A stretch of DNA of 64,000 nt from Yponomeuta sedellus (GCA_934045075.1 OW203734.1:8715516-8779515), one strand, 5' to 3'; positions 41,521 to 52,940 are shown, numbered from the stretch's first letter. The notes: generated from the sequence alone by a model not told the origin. Translations and numbers: made by a program.

Positions 41521-41795
41521 AACTTCTACTTCACCACGGGGGCCAAGTCCGGATTGGTGGAGACTTGCAAGACTAGTGGCTGGTCTTACTTACTGTCAGA
41601 AGTTTTCAAGCCGCCCTAAGGTCTCTTACGACTCGGCTCGTGACTCGGCTTAATATCGGCGGCAGCCGGCGTCAACTGCTTAACATGCCTTGCGAAGCAC
41701 GGAACTGCCCGGAAAAATACCACTAGCGTTAGTAATAGACGGTCATCCATCCATTCACTGAACTCGGGCAGCTGGGGCTACATGCGATTCTAAGT
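41520..41795 (-). repeat. 5S-SINE, subfamily 2
   Basis: It shares 'gacttgcaagactagtggct' and the head-proximal differences with 8407-8775. Its head ends within 'tgaactcgggcagctggggc'. Confidence 0.7.
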
Positions 41796-42835
41796 TGCAT
41801 GTTTTCATAAAATTTAGGTCAAAGAAATTTTGAAAAATGTATTAAGTTACTTAGTGATTTTAACGAAGCTATTAAATATTATTCGGTTTGAAGAGTATAC
41901 AATATCTATCAGCTAACAAGATAAGATATAAACTATTTATCTTACAATGTTTATCCGCAAGAAACTGGAGCTTTCTGTTGATAATTCGAGTATCTATGCC
42001 ATTTTGGGTAACCTCTTTATCATAAGTACAAAGGCTTCGCTAGTTTTAGGATATAGCTAAGCTTACCGCACTGGCAAATTGGTGCCCGGAGTAGACTGGG
42101 AGACATTAGTTACTATCTATGACGCTACGATAAGTTTGGAGATTTTTGTAAATTTTTCTTCAAAAATTATTTAGATTTTAGTAGGTTTACTTGTCCAATA
42201 AGTCACAGTTTTTATATAAATTTAATTACACTACCTTGATTTGATTTGATACTTTAGAAATAATATGTGGAGAAAACCTGTCGCAGTACTCCGGGGCTAA
42301 TGATGATTAGTTTAGGCCCCAATATGCACTAAATAAAACCCTCTTTTCTTTGCAAAAATTACAAGATACTCTGGTCAATTTGTTATTTGTTCATGAATGT
42401 ATTTGTTCTGGCCAATGCCGAGAGGCTAAAAAAAATTCGAAGAATGTAAATATTTAATGTTAATGTTGGCATCAATTAAAGTTTTTCGTGGGGATAAGTC
42501 AGAATCGACTTCACATAACATCACATAACATCACGGACTTTTATCTAAAATACTTAGTTAATCTTAGGTTTTACCGGTAACCCTTCGGATTTACCGAAGT
42601 TTGAGCTTAAACAAGAACTCGAGCATAGTCTAGAATAATGCATCGTTGCTTTCAGGGGTAAAGACAAGTCGCATAGACGAATATAAATTGAAAACAGAAG
42701 AGACAGTTTGCAAATTGAGAAAACTGCATGCATAAGAAATTTGTCAGTTGCGGGTACATTTTACTTATGTTTGCTGGAAAGGTGCATGCGAAGCAATTGT
42801 TATTGACTTTTGGAAAGAAGAACAAGTACTTTATT
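41796..42835. other. No recognised gene
   Basis: About 1 kb of AT-rich sequence. A tiny direct repeat 'cacataacatcacataacat' lies near 42525. No coding support. Confidence 0.4.
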
Positions 42836-43165
42836 ATTTAAAAACCTATTTAGAGGCTAAAAATTTCACCCATGCCGGGATTCGAACCCGCAACCTCTGG
42901 CTATCCGTACCAGCGCTCTACCAATTGAGCCAATGGGCGACTCACGGCATCAGTGAAATTTGGAACCTCTTTACAATATTCTCTGTATTACGTACAGGCA
43001 GCGACATCTGACTTGCAAGCAAATTGCATTACTTACAGCCCCGACTACCTACTTTGCATTTAGGTTTTAACATCGGAACGATATCACTGTACTCACATGA
43101 TTACACTATTTTTATTTTTAATGCACTAACCCGTGCTAAGGAACAAATTTAAAAACCTATTTACT
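42836..43165 (-). repeat. LTE copy 12, full length plus
   Basis: It begins with the 3' terminus 'aaaacctatttagaggctaa' and runs through the tRNA-like part, body and 5' terminus. It continues into a second 'aaatttaaaaacctattta', so an incomplete tandem unit follows. Confidence 0.85.
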
Positions 43166-44094
43166 AAGTACTTTATTATGAAAACGTAGCTAAAAAGTGA
43201 CCAAGATACAGCTGACTTACACAGAACAACCATTAGTGCACCAACCACTGAAAATGCTTAAGATATTAAATCCGACGTATTGTACAGGTGTTTAAGTGCA
43301 ATAAAAGTTTTAATTATAAATAGTAGCTTCAACAGGCAAGATATTTTTTATTAAATAATAGCTGACTTAATTCTTTAATTGTTTAGTTTTTCTGGTCGCA
43401 TTTCCTTCAGTAAAATCTTTATTGGATACATTAGAAAACATACCCAAATCGATCGGGCCCTTCTGAATTGGAATATAATAGAATAGACAAACATTTATTC
43501 AAATACCGCAACAGACATAAATATTAAAAATAATAACATGGACAGTCAGAGAACATGCTTATGGTAAGAAATACCAATAATTAAATTAATAATAAAATCA
43601 TGCCGTGGCAAAGAAACCTGATGGCGGAGGCGCTGTGTGTCATGGTATCAGAAAAGGTTTTAGACTATACATGTCATTATTAAAGACATTTTTATAGAGT
43701 TAAAGGCAGAGACTAACGCACAGGAATGCACGCACCTAACCTAACCTATACCTTATCTTCAGAAGATGCTTACCTAAGCCGAATATTCAATGGAGCCAGC
43801 GATGTAAAATAACTAAGTTTAGACATTCGAAAACTAGCTCTGGCATTCGGAAAACTTTGCGTTATCTACGTTTTCACTCTAGCGGGATGTGTCTCGTTGT
43901 CATTTTGTTCCCAACTACGTTCTTTCCGTTTTGCACATAGTAAACACTCAGATTTTTTTTTCCACTGTCTTCCGTTACTCTTATATTGCAAGGAATAGAG
44001 GTGAAAATGTAACAAAAGGTAGCTAATAAACATTTCCGCTTTTATAAAATTTATGTGTCTACATTCAGACCGGGAAACGGGAGATCGGGTCTTA
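43166..44094. other. No recognised gene
   Basis: AT-rich sequence. The minus-strand frame at 43866-44102 shows no known domain. Confidence 0.4.
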
Positions 44095-44160
44095 TGGCGC
44101 ACCCTGCGGTAGGCTTATGTCCAGCAGTGGACTGCAATAGGCTGAAATGATGATGATGAT
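44095..44160 (+). repeat. LINE-B 3' end with (GAT)n tail
   Basis: 'ggcttatgtccagcagtgga' and 'ataggctgaa' are followed by (ATG)n. Only the last 60 bp of the element remain. Confidence 0.65.
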
Positions 44161-44821
44161 ATTCAGACCATATTTTTATTCTAATTTTGAAATGTAGTAG
44201 ATCTTTGATAAATAATAGAAACTGGAACGACTTCAGGTGTTGTTTTATTTGTAGATTAGAAGTAGGTATAATAAAACAGTAAAACTGGATAAGCAGGTAA
44301 AATAGTCAGATCTGGTCGAAGGGTAAAGTAGTAGTTTGAGGGAAATCAAAAATGTGTGACGTAATTTAAATATTTGAAAATGATGATAGAAAAAGAAATA
44401 AAAATTGTGTAAAGAGGTTCGCACTGTTACAATTTGACTTGCGAAGATGCTACAAGCATTATTTTCATCTTTTCACACTTCTACACAATACTCTCACTTA
44501 ACCTGGTCCCAAACTAGCCACTAAATTAAACTAGAAGACCTAGCAGCTTTGCCTGATATAATATCGACAACAGTGATACATTATTTTTAATTATTTGTGC
44601 TTAACAAAGTCCTCTACAAAACTTGAAAACGTTGAAACTCACCCAAAATGCTATAGGTAACCAACTTCGAAATCGATAAACTTTGAATTATTCAGTCCAC
44701 TTGAACTTTACAACTGAACTCTATTATAGAACAAGCAAATCTAAATCGGTATCAGCGGGAAACTTTGCGGGGCCTGAATCAGTCTTGGTCAGTTTTTAAA
44801 GTTCCGTAAATAAATAATAAA

Positions 44822-45208
44822 TTGGCCTTTTTGCATCTACTTAATGAGATGATTTATAACAGCGTTCAGTGGTATCTTCCCTCACACTAGATAGTTGAAG
44901 GGACCACTCCGACGCTGTAGTGCCTGGGACATGGTTTTATATATGGTTTAGGCTTGCCCAACACCTATACCATCCTGACAGCTTAGTCGGCCTAGCCCAC
45001 AGGAAAGACTAGTCAATACGTGCGGAGCCAACCAAGCCGCGAGTTTCCTCACGATGTTTACCTTCACAGTTAGCGTGTGTTATTGCGACTACAAATTCGC
45101 AAATGTACGTAATCTTTGAAATTAAACAAAGCCATTGGTATCGAACCTGGGGCTCTCGCTTGCCAGTCCATGGTTCTACCCACTGAGCTACCACCGCTTC
45201 CGGTGGTT
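44822..45208 (-). repeat. SINE-E variant, full length
   Basis: On the minus strand it shows a tRNA-like head (A box 'tagctcagtgg' near 45190, B-box-like 'aggttcgataccaa' near 45150). The core 'acatcgtgaggaaact' follows, then a distinct 3' half with 'gctgtcaggatggtatagg' and the end 'taaatcatctcattaag'. Confidence 0.75.
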
Positions 45209-45339
45209 ACGGTTAAGGTTCCGTAGTCAACAAGGAACCCTTGTAATTCCGCAATGTCCGTCTATCTTCCGTCCATCCGTCCGACCGCGGCTTGGCACAG
45301 AGAGATAAATACTATAAAGCTGAAATATGGCATTCTTCT

Positions 45340-45418
45340 TTTTATTCTTCTTCAGGCTATATTATGTAGTCCACTGCTGGACACAGCCCTCCCCTAATGA
45401 GCGCCAAATGTGGCATAG
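45340..45418 (-). repeat. LINE-B 3' end
   Basis: The minus strand reads 'gcgctcattaggggagggct', 'gtccagcagtggactacat' and a (GAA)n-type tail. The GYVQQW codons are changed by a point mutation. Confidence 0.65.
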
Positions 45419-45587
45419 TCATACATATTAATTACGTTGAAGTAACGATAAGATAAAAACTAAAAAAAAAATTGCGTAATTTTTTTAGTGAGTAGGTGTA
45501 GTGGACACCGAACCTAAGGATGCAACTTTTTGCAAAAAATAAAAGTATGCACTTCACTCACTTTTCCGTTTTTGGTCAATATTATTA

Positions 45588-45735
45588 TTACACTTTATTG
45601 CACATGAAACAGGACGTTAGATAAGAAATAACATGTACAAAGGCGAGCTTATTTCTGTTAGAGATTTCTTCCAGCAAACATTGGAGAGTCGGAGCAACAG
45701 TAAACAACGGGTCTATATATGTGTACAAAATAAAC
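45588..45735 (-). repeat. LINE-C-like 3' end, variant 2
   Basis: It is related to 5285-5405: on the minus strand 'aagctcgcctttgtacatgt' and 'tgcaataaagtgtaat'. It is followed by 'aggtcatcatcatcgag'. Confidence 0.5.
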
Positions 45736-45899
45736 TGCACAAACACCTAAATAATAACCTACGCAGATCGAGAGCAGGTCATCATCATCGAGCCACTGAA
45801 AGAAATCTGCCTCAGACCTGAGCCTAAAGTAAATGTAATTTAATTGCCTTTAGTGCAGTTTTTAGGTCAGACGCTGCATTAGCTGAAGAAAATGAGTAC

Positions 45900-45947
45900 T
45901 GCACCGCAAAAGAACGTACAGGTCTCTGTACGTTCTTTTGCGGTGCA
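45900..45947. repeat. Perfect 22-bp hairpin, 4-base loop
   Basis: The arms 45900-45921 and 45926-45947 ('tgcaccgcaaaagaacgtac' and so on) are exact complements around 'gtct'. No repeat family is attached. Confidence 0.95.
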
Positions 45948-46587
45948 AATTGCAATATGTTATTCTTACAATACCGATAGCGCTTTATAGTTACACTTTA
46001 CTTGACCTGAATCACCTAGAGCTTCCGTTCAATATATTCGCAATACTTTTGCAAGAATTAAATGTATTTTCAATTAATTCATTCACATTTAAAAACAATC
46101 GAACCTCAACTTTTGTCCTTTTTAGACGAACCCTTACGAGAACTTCCAACACAAACGTAGTACAGTACTACACATCGTAAAAGTCCCTTCGGGAATTAAC
46201 AGACTAGGAAGAAGGGTAACGAAAGTACCCGAAGCTATAAGTACATTCAACATAATCTTTAACCGATACGGTTAAGGTGCAGAATTGATTGCCGCGGTAG
46301 CGCTACCTATTTCGCTCAGGCTAATATTGCCAAGCTAATAGTCACCTGCATCGCTGACGTTGAATCAACTAATAGCAACAAAAGCGCGCGGCCTGCCATA
46401 AAATTAAACTATCTGATTGGTCGATCAATTTGCCGCACATTTAAAATTTGGTCATCTGCGCAGACTTAGTTTTTGTGTGGCACTGTACGGTTTTATTTCA
46501 CAAACTACATTCCGGATCGCACTGACACTTTACCAATATATTTAGGGGAAAAGAATCAAGGTTTATTCGTGTTCAAAATAAAAAAAC
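45948..46587. other. No recognised feature
   Basis: Mixed sequence without a supported gene or repeat. Confidence 0.4.
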
Positions 46588-46747
46588 CGACATCAGCCCC
46601 TTTGTATCCACTGCAAGGGCACGGGTCTCTTCCTGCGACGAAGGAGGGTTAGGCCATACTCCTCCACAGAGGCCAAGTCCAGGTTGGCGAAGAGTTCTAA
46701 GTCAGTGGCGGGCCTTATGGATTAAAAATTCCATAAGACCCGCCACT
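46588..46747 (-). repeat. 5S-SINE fragment ending in a hairpin
   Basis: The reverse-strand element stops at 'agtggcgggccttatgga' (46704-46721). The complement of those bases follows at 46730-46747 (17 of 18) after an 8-base loop. The element therefore reverses strand. Confidence 0.75.
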
Positions 46748-46809
46748 CTCTCATGAAATTCCTTCCATTTCCATGAATTGGAAAATTATAGAACAAAAAA
46801 AAATAAATA

Positions 46810-47018
46810 TAATTATTTTTAATGCACTAACCCGTGCTAAGGACAATTTTAAAAACCTATTTAGAGGCTAAAAACGTAATACAGAGAATATTGTAAAGAG
46901 GTTCGAAATTTCTTTGATGCCGGTGAGTCGCCCATTAGCACGGATAGCCAGATGTCGCGGGTTTGAATCCCGACATGGGTGGAATTTTAGGCCTCTAAAT
47001 ATGTTTTAAAAAAAATTG
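46810..47018 (+). repeat. LTE copy 13, rearranged
   Basis: An inverted terminus (46812-46875) is joined to plus-oriented body at 'acgtaatacagag', then to a tRNA-like part that lacks its D arm. The layout equals copy 2. Confidence 0.75.
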
Positions 47019-47311
47019 AAAAGCAATAGAAACTTTACTCAAGGACCAGACCAATAGAAACTATAATCTTTTTTTGAAAGTTTATTTAAATTCTTAGCAC
47101 GATCAAGTCTTAATGTGCGTCCTCAAAAACGTATTGGTAAAGTTAAATTACAATTCGGCATTGTTTATAAATAAAAACCAAACTACTTCTGTATGGGAAT
47201 ATCCTCATGGGGAGATTCCCATACAAGGCCCTCTTAAGCAATATAATGTGATCCGGTACGTCTTTAGTTAGACCTAACATTTTCGCACTTAGCCTCATAG
47301 TTGGGCCATTA
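47019..47311. other. No recognised feature
   Basis: AT-rich. A short inverted pair 'gtatgggaat' / 'attcccatac' lies near 47192-47224. Confidence 0.4.
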
Positions 47312-47522
47312 GACGACCTCTGTGGCGTAGCGGTAGCGCGTCTGCCTACCATGCAAGAGCTCCCGGGTTCGAATCCCAGCTGAGGACAATAAAAAAAGCC
47401 CAGGTATTGTATGTTTACATGTTTGTGATGTCGTTGTTTCTAGTTCCCACGACACACGGTTTCCTAGTGTGGGGCCAGAAACAATGTATGTGCTTGTATT
47501 TAAATGTTATGTTATGTTATTA
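47312..47522 (+). repeat. SINE-G, full length
   Basis: It has a complete tRNA-Gly-like head, body and 'atgttatgttatta' tail. Confidence 0.9.
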
Positions 47523-47534
47523 GACGTAGCAAGC

Positions 47535-47745
47535 GCTAAGGTGTGTTAACACTTCAGACACTAGCATTTCCTCACGATGTTTTCCTTCACAGTTAGCGAG
47601 TGTTATTGTTGCTATAATTTCAAAAATCTATAAAACTTAGAAAATAAAGTCATAAGGACGTGCCGGGATTGGAACCCACGCCCTCCCGACTGAGAAGCCG
47701 GAATTTTACTGCTCCGCGACCACCACTTACACAGGCACGTCCTAG
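47535..47745 (-). repeat. SINE-E copy
   Basis: Reverse orientation. The tRNA-like head 'agtggtggtcgcggagcagt' is at the right end and the core 'aaacatcgtgaggaaatgc' at the left. The 3' part is missing. Confidence 0.7.
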
Positions 47746-48044
47746 ATAAATGAATCCTAAACGACGCTTGTGTTAGTATTGCCTTGGGCGGCGCTCTTAA
47801 GTCAAGATGCTTTAATGCTTCCCATAAAGTATGTTCTTATCCAGCAAGCGTGCATGCAACGACTAATGTATGTCAATAAACTCAAATAGTTATCCGACAA
47901 TTATGGTAAGTGGCCAAGCTTTTTCTTTATTTTTTAAACTATGATTTTATGTGTAGGTGTTTGTAATAAAAGCTCCATCCAACGAAAGAACGAAGGCCTT
48001 GCACAAAAAAATACGTTTTAAACTCATTGGAGAGCAATGAGAAT
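47746..48044. other. No recognised feature
   Basis: AT-rich sequence. Confidence 0.4.
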
Positions 48045-48260
48045 AACAATCCATGCATGTTCCCACTGCTAGGGCACGGGTCTCTTCCTGCATCGCAGGA
48101 AGGTAAGGCGATACTCCACCAAGGGGGCCAAGTCCGGGTTGGTGGAGGATTTTAAGACAGTGGCAAGCCTTTGTGTCAGAAGTTATCAAGTCGCCTTCTA
48201 GGCGATACGCTAATGCGTGCCCTGCGAAGCTCGGAAGCCCTCGGAAAAGGCTCAATTTTT
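48045..48260 (-). repeat. 5S-SINE with internal deletion
   Basis: It runs from 'acaatccatgcatgttccca' to 'agctcggaagccctcgg'. The central 'ggcttaacgactgccattac' block is deleted. Confidence 0.75.
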
Positions 48261-48317
48261 TACTCCCTTAAAAAAATTAAAGATGATTTTTTTTTAATCT
48301 ATGAAGTTTTTATTAAG

Positions 48318-48535
48318 TTGACGGCCTCGGTGGCGCAGTGTTTGGCACGCTGACTGTAAAACCAAACAAACGAACTTTTCTAGTTTGTCTCGAGTCTTGG
48401 ATGTTATATATTTATTTATTGTATAATGTATTGTCGAGTTAGCACCTGTAACACAAGTAATTTAGTTGTACTTAGTATGGGGCTAACGAGATCTGTGTAA
48501 TATGTCCATGAATAGTAATTTATTTATTTTAATAT
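48318..48535 (+). repeat. SINE-Y with deleted B box
   Basis: The A box 'tggcgcagtg' and loop 'ctgtaaa' are present. The T arm with the B box is deleted, and the sequence jumps to 'aaacgaacttttctag'. The body and TTTA-type tail are normal. Confidence 0.8.
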
Positions 48536-49017
48536 TAATTTCCCACAATTAAGAAACCCCCGAACTTTTCTACACATCTTTTTTAGTAGAAAACTACTCT
48601 ATCTGTCTATCTCTATCTACCTATCTATCTACCAACCTAAGTTTGAGGTAACTTCCAATTCTTAAACGTCCGTATTTCCTTCTGTTTACATATTATTCTC
48701 GTTACCTACTTGCGGCAGGGAAGCTGTTCGCTAATGCACTAGTTATTTTATATAAAGAGCTAAGTTGCAGTAGGAAACGGAATGTATGGCCTGCAGCGAA
48801 GCTGGCAGTCAGCAACTTTGTAGGCAGGCAACTTAATGCAAAAAGTTTAGTCACTACCGCGTCGAGTTTTATACAGACCACTGGGTGCTAAGATTGTTTG
48901 TCCAAAAGTGATATTTGTATTTGTAAACACATCTTGTAGTAGTAGTCGAGAGGTGACGCCGAAGATAAGAATATTCTGTATAGTACACCAGAGTACATGA
49001 TATACAACATGTAAATA
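48536..49017. other. No recognised gene; short TATC tract
   Basis: An imperfect (TATC)n tract lies at about 48597-48632. Nothing else is supported. Confidence 0.4.
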
Positions 49018-49140
49018 TACAGGGTAAAATTGGCAGCCTTACTGCTAAAAACCAATTTATTCCAGACAACCTTATGATGGTTAACCTCCGAGCGAGGAAA
49101 TGCGGCGCAGAGAGAATGCAAATTAATCACAAAGATTTAA
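49018..49140 (-). repeat. LINE-C 3' end, decayed
   Basis: The minus strand contains 'aaggttgtctggaataaatt' and 'agtaaggctgccaatttta', collinear with 60110-60300 but diverged. Confidence 0.5.
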
Positions 49141-49224
49141 CAAATACTAGAGAGAAAGGCACAGAAAGAATAACGTAATATTGTGGTGCTTAGCATAATT
49201 TATGTGCCAGGTATACTGCAGTAC

Positions 49225-49310
49225 CTAGTGATCCTTTCACCCACTTTATGAGAGTGGAGTTGTCACTGAACGCTGCATAAATTATGTCATTACGTAGATG
49301 CGTATTATAT
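49225..49310. repeat. SINE-E variant, 3' end
   Basis: 'agtgatcctttcacccactt' and 'gcataaattatgtcattacg' resemble the end of the variant at 44822-45208. Confidence 0.45.
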
Positions 49311-49429
49311 TATTTCATATACATCTAAAAATATGCATCACGGTCTAGACTCAATTTAAAACTGATTAAACGCCATCAAGTTTGTCTAGCGGCCATTACT
49401 ACGTACGAATAACACAACTTTTGAAGGTA

Positions 49430-49510
49430 GTTTGTGCTACGTCGTAGACAGTTTAGTAATTGCTACGCCGCGCCGTAGACAGCGTAGTAATCGCTACGCC
49501 GTAGAGCTGC
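49430..49510. repeat. Short repeats of 'gctacgccgtagac'
   Basis: Three or four imperfect copies of 'gctacgccgtagacagcgta' lie side by side, about 29-32 bp apart. Each word is partly palindromic. Confidence 0.55.
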
Positions 49511-49704
49511 GCTGCACGACTATTCGTAGATACAGTCTAAACCATAGACTCAGTCTAAAGCGTACAGCCTCACACCTAAATGGGCAATGTGCGAAGGGTA
49601 GAAGCATTTGTCAAAGTTTTTTACTGACCCTTCTAGTCTAAAGAGAAAGATGGTCACTCATACGCTGTAATGCCGTTCCAACAAATTTTGAAGTCTGTTT
49701 TTTA

Positions 49705-50031
49705 AGTATCCTTTAAACATCCCACTGCAGGGCACAGGCCTTATGTCAGAGAGGGAGTTTGGGCTTAATTACTACGCTTGCCCACCGCGGGTTACAATTT
49801 CAAGCGCCGAGGTATTTGAACACCTTAAACACTCAGGTTTCCTTACGTTGTTTACCTTCACCGCTGGCGAGTGATAATACAACCATAAATTTTCAAATTA
49901 GAAAACAAAGTTATTGGTACATGCCCGCACCGGGAATTGAACCTGGGTCTCTCGATTCAGAGTCTAGAAATATCGTGGCAGCCCAGTGCGTAGAATAATT
50001 TCTACGCACTGGGCTGCCAAGATATTTCTAG
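49705..50031 (-). repeat. SINE-E with 32-bp terminal hairpin
   Basis: It is a reverse-strand SINE-E up to its tRNA-like head. From 49964 the head sequence is folded back: arms 49964-49995 and 50000-50031 match at 31 of 32 positions around 'taat'. Confidence 0.85.
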
Positions 50032-50388
50032 TTACAAAAATTTACACAACATCATGAAGTCTATTTAACGAAACTGTATATTGTGCTTTACATTTTAAAC
50101 CTTATGCAAGTGTGCAAGGATTTCCATTTATCACTCGGAATTTAATATGGACTTTATGAGTCTAACATTGCAATAACCTGCGGTTACGTCGTGTTTGCAA
50201 GCATACCCGTAGTCTATACCTATGCATACACATTAAAGTTGTATGAAACTTAATGAATGAGTTATGCGTATTGAATAGCCGCAACTATGGCGTAACGAAA
50301 TACGCAAATATGAATAAATCTTACTATGCAGGTGACTTTGGAATTGCAAATACTCACATGAGCTGAACATTTTTATGTCTTTGAAAAC
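50032..50388. other. No recognised feature
   Basis: AT-rich sequence. Confidence 0.4.
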
Positions 50389-50925
50389 CTATTTAGAGGC
50401 TAAAAATTTCACCCATGCCGGGATTCGAACCCGCAACCTCTGGCTATCACTATACCCACATGATTATACTATTTTTATTTTTAATGCACTAACCCGTGCT
50501 AAGGACAAATTTAAAAACCTATTTAGAGGCTAAAAATTTCACCCATGCCGGGATTCGAACCCGCAACCTCTGGCTATCCGTGCCAGCGCTCTACCAATTG
50601 AGCCAATGGGCGACACACACCCGATATCGTTCCGATGTAAAACCTAACTGCAAAGTAGGTAGTCGGGGCTGTAAGTGATGCAATTTGCTTAAACTAGATG
50701 TCGCTGCCTGTACGTAATACAGAGAATAGTGTAAAGAGGTTCGAAATTTCACTGATGCCGGTGTGTCGCCCATTGGCTCAATTGGTAGAGCGCTGGCACG
50801 GATAGCCAGAGATTGCGGGTTCGAATCCCGGCATGGGTGAAATTTTTAGCCTCTAAATAGGTTTTTAAATTTGTCCTTAGCACGGGTTAGTGCATTAAAA
50901 ATAAAAATAGTATAATTTTTATGTC
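50389..50925. repeat. LTE copies 14-15, cluster
   Basis: A minus-oriented tRNA-like part with a truncated body (50389-50515) is followed by a second minus-oriented tRNA-like part (50516-50615). A plus-oriented body and tRNA-like part complete the cluster (about 50620-50925). Tandem and inverted joins occur together, and the outer termini are complementary over more than 100 bp. Confidence 0.85.
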
Positions 50926-51315
50926 TTAAAAATTATTGTTACTGTAGTAAAATTTGTTCTTATCGACAAAATGGATAGTTTTCGAATAGATTTTGTTATA
51001 CCCTGACTTTTTAATATGAGTATTTACTTTTTAGTGTGAAAGATGTACTTTACTTTAGATGTACTACGTACTTTATATTTTATTTACATCTGTTTGTTTT
51101 CAAATGTTTATCTTTGCTTGTATCTGCTTCGACACCTTCTAATAAATTCATTAAAATGTGACCATTATTACTGGGGCGTAACATATGACCTTTTACATTT
51201 AGTTTATCTAAATCTTACGTGAATGAAATTGCGGGTATTTAAACAATGGTTGAGAATATTATGGCGATGGGATACAAGTGTTTGCTATGAGACAGTCAAG
51301 ATGTGACTCAATGCC
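50926..51315. other. No recognised feature
   Basis: AT-rich sequence. Confidence 0.4.
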
Positions 51316-51533
51316 TATCAAGCTGTACCGTTTAGATTCGGTAACCCATCAAGCCTCACCGTTTAGTGTCGCCGCACACGGGCCATACGCCACAGCCACA
51401 AACGCCGCCACGAGAAGCCAGAAGCGGCTACAAAAGTAGCTGAAGCGCGCGACAGCCACTTGTGGCCGGTGGTCGACACTTGCGGTCGGTGGCTGCTACT
51501 TTTTTTAACCCTTGCGTGGCGTGCAGTATCATA

Positions 51534-51824
51534 ATGGACTCTGACGAAGAAGGTTTAATTGCGCTACTTTTGATAAAAAGACGTCGTCGTAGAAGACAAA
51601 ACCGTAGTTATTGGATACATCCAGTTTTAACGAATGTACACAAATGCATCGAACATTTCGATAATCTTCTAAACCATTCTAAAAAGTTTTTCACACATTT
51701 TCGTTTAAGTATAGGTACGTTTTGGGAACTACATGCTCTATTATATGCTGGATTAAAGCACCACGACACCAACATACCGAAAAGCATCGCACCTGCGGAA
51801 AGACTAGCTATCACATTAAGTTAA
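51534..51824 (+). pseudogene. Harbinger transposase, N-terminal fragment
   Basis: The start codon at 51534 opens MDSDEEGLIALLLIKRRRRR, followed by a basic RSYWIHP block and the HFRLSIGTFWELHAL helix region. PAERLAITLS and a stop come next, about 96 codons. This is the usual N-terminus of HARBI1/ALP1-like transposases (MDSDEEE.., RRRRR, WVHP, PAERLAI.LRFLATG). The frame ends exactly where those proteins continue into the DDE nuclease, so the DDE_4 domain and all catalytic residues are missing. The reading frame up to the deletion is intact, which suggests a fairly recent internal deletion. Confidence 0.85.
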
Positions 51825-51825
51825 G

Positions 51826-51954
51826 TTTCACAACAATTTCAATAAACAATTCGCAGATTTCTTCCCAGGCCTTCACTTTTTCTCCTCTATTACTATAAAT
51901 ATCACTTTTTGAATCCCAAATCTCAGGACGGGATTGTATCCCTGATATAAAATT
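51826..51954 (-). pseudogene. Harbinger MADF-domain gene, 5' fragment
   Basis: The minus strand reads FISGIQSRPEIWDSKSDIY, then EKVKAWEEICELF. These are the first two helices of a MADF domain (pattern RPxIWDxxxxxYxxRxxxxxAWEEI). Harbinger elements carry such a second DNA-binding protein that assists the transposase. A likely ATG with MDIEF lies at about 51963, in another frame and separated by a small indel. The rest of the domain is lost at the deletion junction. Confidence 0.75.
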
Positions 51955-52354
51955 CTATATCCATCTTTATCTACCTATATGAACCATAGACGACCGTGCG
52001 TTACCGTCGACTTTACAGCACAGGTTAACTGAGGCAAAGGAGAGAGGGGCGCGGAATCGCGCGAGTGGCGTGTGGCGGCTTTTTGTGTCGACGTTTAGTG
52101 GCCGGTGCGAGCCACAAGAAGCAAGCTGCGACGATTTGTAGCGTGTGGCCGCCACCGGCGCCAACCGTGTGCGGCGAGTCCATATAAAATGTATGAAAAT
52201 TACAGGAAATATGCCAGTGGCGGCGTTTTGTGGTTGTGGCCGGTGGCCCGTGTGCGGTGACCCTTAGATTCGGTAACCTATCAAGCTTCATTATTTAGAT
52301 ACGGTAACGTATCAAGCCTCACCGTTTAGATTCGGTAACCTATCAAGCCTCATC

Positions 52355-52879
52355 TACATATGAATGTGTTTACTTCCCTTTTTTTCATGCGCTAATGAAG
52401 AAACTTTCTTCCGTTGTATTTGTTTCGTCATTTTAAAAATACTTGATCGTAACTCTCCAATCACTAGCGGGCAAGACTCCGGTGGTAAATAACCTATTTA
52501 CATTCACCCGCTCACCCTAATGTAAAAGTCTCAATCTGCTACCTACTTTATTAGCTGTAAACTGCATAGTGACGCCGTTGGCGCGAGTGGTTTACGTTAC
52601 GGAGTGATTTTGGCGTTCAGTTATGAGACCGTTGTAGTTTTTGTTTTGTTTCAACTAAAGTAAGCCGTATTTATCCCGGTTCCTTTTATAAAGTGCGCAA
52701 GAACACTGGGTGTATTTAAAAACTGATTGGTTGAAATTTATTTTCTCCTTGTATTGTTACTTGGCTTTAAGTCAATAATATGTAGTACTTACGAAAATCT
52801 TAGTACATTTTTATATGAAATTTAATGTGATGCACTTCTACTTTCTTAGTCATATAGCCGGCAGCGTTAGTACACTTAG
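52355..52879. other. No recognised feature
   Basis: Mixed sequence, no supported feature. Confidence 0.4.
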
Positions 52880-52940
52880 GTTAAGAAATATCTGTGTTAA
52901 TTCCATGTATGTACAATAAAGTTTTCTCTATCTAATGGAT
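52880..52940 (+). repeat. LINE-C 3' tail fragment
   Basis: 'aagaaatatctgtgttaatt' and 'tgtacaataaagttttctct' match the end of LINE-C and are followed by a very short TATC tail. Confidence 0.6.

Larger units (their letters stand above)
51366..52263 (+). mobile_element. PIF/Harbinger deletion derivative, 898 bp
   Basis: The terminal inverted repeats of about 46 bp begin 'gtgtcgccgcacacgggcc' (left) and 'gggtcaccgcacacgggcc' (right, complement). They are flanked by a 3-bp TTA duplication (51363-51365 and 52264-52266), the TWA target typical of PIF/Harbinger. Inside are the first part of a transposase gene (plus strand) and the first part of a MADF-domain gene (minus strand), facing each other and meeting at about 51820-51830. 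The catalytic DDE region and the rest of the MADF/Myb-like gene are deleted, so it could move only with help from an intact relative. Confidence 0.9.
51316..52354. repeat. 31-bp minisatellite split by Harbinger
   Basis: Units of 'accgtttagattcggtaacc' plus 'tatcaagcctc' (31 bp) lie on both sides of the transposon. About 1.5 units lie at 51316-51365 and about three at 52264-52354. Removing the transposon restores the periodicity. Confidence 0.85.
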
